A stretch of DNA of 42,903 bases. It comes from Zygnema cylindricum. Its lineage: Eukaryota > Streptophyta > Zygnematophyceae > Zygnematales > Zygnemataceae. Positions 40,340-42,903 of this stretch are shown here, one piece after another (within the stretch, counting starts at the first letter, position 1; every line of letters starts with the position of its first letter). Made by a program: the position numbers and the translations under genes. The notes below the pieces were generated by a model. The model saw nothing but the letters and a program-made list of their open reading frames with translations, was not told where the DNA came from and ran no database searches. The DNA is taken from assembly GCA_037447655.1 (NCBI GenBank), contig JBBHKE010000534.1, positions 64,001 through 106,903 on the forward strand. Reading direction: 5' to 3'.

Positions 40340-42903
40340 TAGAGATGGAGAGTGCCGAGCGGATAAGTACAATGAAGATGAAAGTTAACACTCTCATCAT
40401 AAAGTTACCCCACGAGTATGAAATCATAATGTACTAAGTACAGGAAATGACCGACAGTTCATGGAAGTGGAACAGAGTGCTGCGGATGATACTTGTGCAA
40501 GAAAACACAATTGAAATCAACAGACGGGGAAAGAGCATCCAAGCCCTAGCTGCAGGAGGAAGCTGATGGGGGAAGGATCCGAAGAAATTGTACAAAAGAG
40601 AGAGATTAGTTTGGAGGGCCTAGGCCCCCAAAGGGTCTTTCTCACTTTTGCAAAAGGCAAGACACTTCATATCGGATTGTGTCAAGCTCTCCGAGATGAG
40701 GTTCCAAGAGAACTGTGGAGGAGGTTCTTTCAAAGGGAATAAGAAGGCACTTGTGGTCACAAAAGTGAAAGGAGAGACCGAGAACGAGTCTTGTGAAGAG
40801 GAGGATGGGGAGCTTCTTCTCGATGAGAGGAGGATGGGGAGCTTCTTCTGGATGAGAGGAGGATGGGGAGCTTCTTCTTGATGAGAGTCTAGAGGAGAAG
40901 GAGATCCCTCGAAAACAAAAGTGTGCTCTCGGAGCAATTCAGGAAGCTCCACAAGAAAGATGGATCATCAACTCATGTGCTTCCATACATATGTGTTGTG
41001 ATAAGCACCTCTTTACTAAGCTAAGAAAGATCCCTACTGTAGAGATATAGTATGGGGATAGGAGAGTGGATACTATAAATTTAGTAGGTTCGGTAGACCT
41101 GAAAGTCTTAGTGGAGGGTAAGACTTTTATACTCACTTTCTCAGATGTACTCTACATTACTTAGCTGAGTAAAAATCTTGTCTCTACGTCTGTGTTACAT
41201 GACAAATAATTTGATACCTTCACTAGAAAGGGAGTCTTTACAGCTAATTATGGGGATGAAGTCTACTTCACGGAAGATAAGGGTAGCCAAGGAATGTTTA
41301 GGCTTAACCGGAGTAATGAAAAGAAGAATGTTTACTATGTTGGAGTTCCAAAGTTGATGATTTGGCATAAGCGGTTGGGGCATGTGCACTTTAATAGGCT
41401 AAAGGAAATGAAAGTGTTTGGTGTAGTATAAGGCATTCAGTTTAGGGATAATGAAATGGTGGATGGTTGTAATGGATGTGCTTAAGGTAAGGCTTACAAA
41501 CTTCCTTTTCCCAAAGCCGCCACATATAGGGGTGAGAAAGTACTAGATTTTGTCCACACAGATATCTAGGGACCTGCAAAAGTACCTTCTGTCGGAGGGA
41601 AGAGAATTATCTTGACAATGACCGATGACTGTTCTAAATACTCTATAGTCTACTTCCTAAAAACAAAGTCACCAACACTAACTTACTTCAAATAATATAA
41701 AGCCTAGAGTGAGAAGTTGCATCGAACACCCATTAAGAGAATAATGTGTGATAATGGGGGAGAATATACCTCTAACCAGTTTGAATAATACTTGAGAGAT
41801 GAGGGAGTTCAGCACCAAAAAATTGTACCATATAACCCAGAACAAAAAAGGGTAGCTGAGAGGTGGAACCGAACACAATGAGATAGTGTATGTAGTATGT
41901 TGGCCGATAAGAAAAATGGAAAGATATTTTGGGTGGAAGCCATGAACTGTGCCAACTACATTAATAATAGAGTCCTAACCGAGCCTTAAAACGAATGACA
42001 CCTTATGAGAGATGGGTTGGAAGGAAACCAGATACCCTTCTCCTTTTAAGTATTCGGTAGCCAGGTTTACAGTCTTGACACTGATTGGAAAAACTGGAAA
42101 CTAGATGCTAAGGGAAAACTTGGATACTTTGTAAGATATGATGAGGATGTCAAAGGATATAGAGTCTATGACTTAGCAAAGAAAGATATCATTATGGTCA
42201 AACACCTGGTTGTCATGGATGAAGGGAAGTCATTTGACCCTTTCAAATATATCAAGAAAGATAAGAATCAGATTTGAGTCCGAAAGTGAGGAGAACTGGG
42301 TCGTTCCCGAAATGGACATGAGTGAAACAGTGATTGCAGATTCAGGGGAGAGATAAGATACAAGAGATCCATCACAAACCTCACATATTTTTATAGACTT
42401 CTAGGACACAGAAGAGGAGGAACTGGAACCACGTTCCATGGATAGGGGAGCCGATAAGACAATAAGGAGAAATCCAAGACTTCCTTCCATTCCAGCTTCA
42501 GAGTTTGAGGGAGGTAGAAGGAGTAGAAAAATGATACAAGAGAAAGAAGCCGCTTATAAAGTAACTAAACTATCTCACCCAGATGAGCCTTACTCATACT
42601 CGGAGGTAGTGAACAGTCCGGTGAAAGACAGAAGGATTAGAGCCATAAATGATGAGATGGCCTCTGTCATGGAAGCAAACACTTGGGAACTAGCGGACTC
42701 TCCTCTGGACAGAAAACCGATTGGGTGTAAATGGGTGTTTAAACTATAACTGAACCGAGATAATACCATTGAAAGATATAAATCTCGGTTGGTAGCAAAA
42801 GGGTTCACCCAAAAGGAGGGGATTGACTATGAGGAGACTTTTGCTCTAGTTGTTCAGTTCCGATCAGTAAGGATTCTCCTCAGTCTAGCGGCAGCAGAAG
42901 ATA
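40340..42903 (+). pseudogene. gag-pol: Element K gag-pol, 3' part, running off the window
   Basis: Resumes K after L: the gag end (MESAERI, TLIIKLPHEY), a frameshifted knuckle near 40645 (ARHFISDC), an acidic stretch with a 29-bp triplication, protease IINSCASIHMC (both D and G of DSGAS changed), integrase HKRLGHVHFNRL, CNGCA, CDNGGEYTS, VAERWNRT, linker, FEGGRRSRKM, and the start of RT ([27 protein letters not shown]). More than a dozen stops and several frameshifts make this the most decayed pol here. Comparison with E shows the closest kinship. The right end is cut by the window edge within RT. Confidence 0.87.
40801..40887 (+). repeat. 29-bp unit repeated three times in K
   Basis: GAGGATGGGGAGCTTCTTCT followed by one variable base (C, G or T) and GATGAGAG, three times in a row (40801, 40830, 40859). 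The related copy E has one unit here. Since 29 is not a multiple of 3, each added copy shifts the frame. Confidence 0.93.

Noticed and set aside
40801-40887. CRISPR-like repeats
   Set aside because: Units are directly adjacent with no spacers, and the locus is eukaryotic.
1-42903. Endogenous retrovirus or Gypsy element
   Set aside because: Integrase precedes reverse transcriptase in every element and no envelope-like frame follows RNase H; this is Copia order.

Overview
The window is eukaryotic repeat DNA made almost entirely of Ty1/copia-type LTR retrotransposons inserted into one another. No host gene, rRNA, tRNA gene or CRISPR array is supported. The Copia assignment rests on domain order (gag zinc knuckle, DTGAS/DSGAS protease, HHCC and DD35E integrase, YVDD reverse transcriptase, RNase H), on integrase preceding reverse transcriptase, and on the absence of env. 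Every gag-pol is broken by stops, frameshifts or deletions. The host is uncertain. Some LTRs carry CACGTGGC G-boxes and GTAC clusters, which fits a plant or green lineage. The primer-binding sites match the anticodon arm of initiator tRNA-Met (the Drosophila copia half-tRNA mode) rather than its 3' end, which is unlike most flowering-plant Copia. I lean to a non-flowering plant or another eukaryote, with low confidence.

Elements are given working letters. Clade 1 (A, B, C, D, I) has LTRs starting TGTTG/TGTTA..TTTTGGAAA and a knuckle of the C-x-Y-C..GH..K-F-C-P type. Clade 2 (E, F/H, G, J, K, L/M, N) has LTRs of about 1.0-1.2 kb starting TGTAGAAA, TGTTGAAA or TGTTRATA, a knuckle of the CHFCKKPGHY type, and two conserved structured blocks near the LTR start.

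Layout. 1-297: 3' end of a pol (B'). 298-5849: element A (+), TSD gctag, reverse transcriptase core deleted. 5855-9070: B (+), whose LTR at 5878-6718 is preceded by a pol end and PPT and followed by a PBS and gag, so it is shared by two internal regions. 9071-9884: truncated clade-1 LTR C (-). 9885-15187: E (-). 15188-15436: piece of the 3' LTR (F) of H. 15437-16593: solo LTR G (+). 16599-18213 and 25279-25984: the old element H (-), split by element I (-, 18214-25278, TSD catca). The 5' end of I is composite and includes 795 bp of unrecognised DNA. 25985-27137: J (+), cut by K (+, from 27138). K's gag is cut by L (+, 28689-40334, TSD gtata). L is a pol-less element; its 5' LTR holds solo LTR D (-, TSD gaaag) and its 3' LTR (M) holds element N (-, 32829-39280, TSD atgga). 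40340-42903 resumes K and runs off the end.

The insertion order is therefore readable: H is oldest, then J in H, K in J, L in K, and N and D in L, five levels deep. Points for a second look are the PBS embedded in the gag reading frame, the two conserved hairpin blocks in clade-2 U3 (one tRNA-like), the composite 5' end of I, the pol-less element L with an unassigned ORF, and the shared LTR of B.
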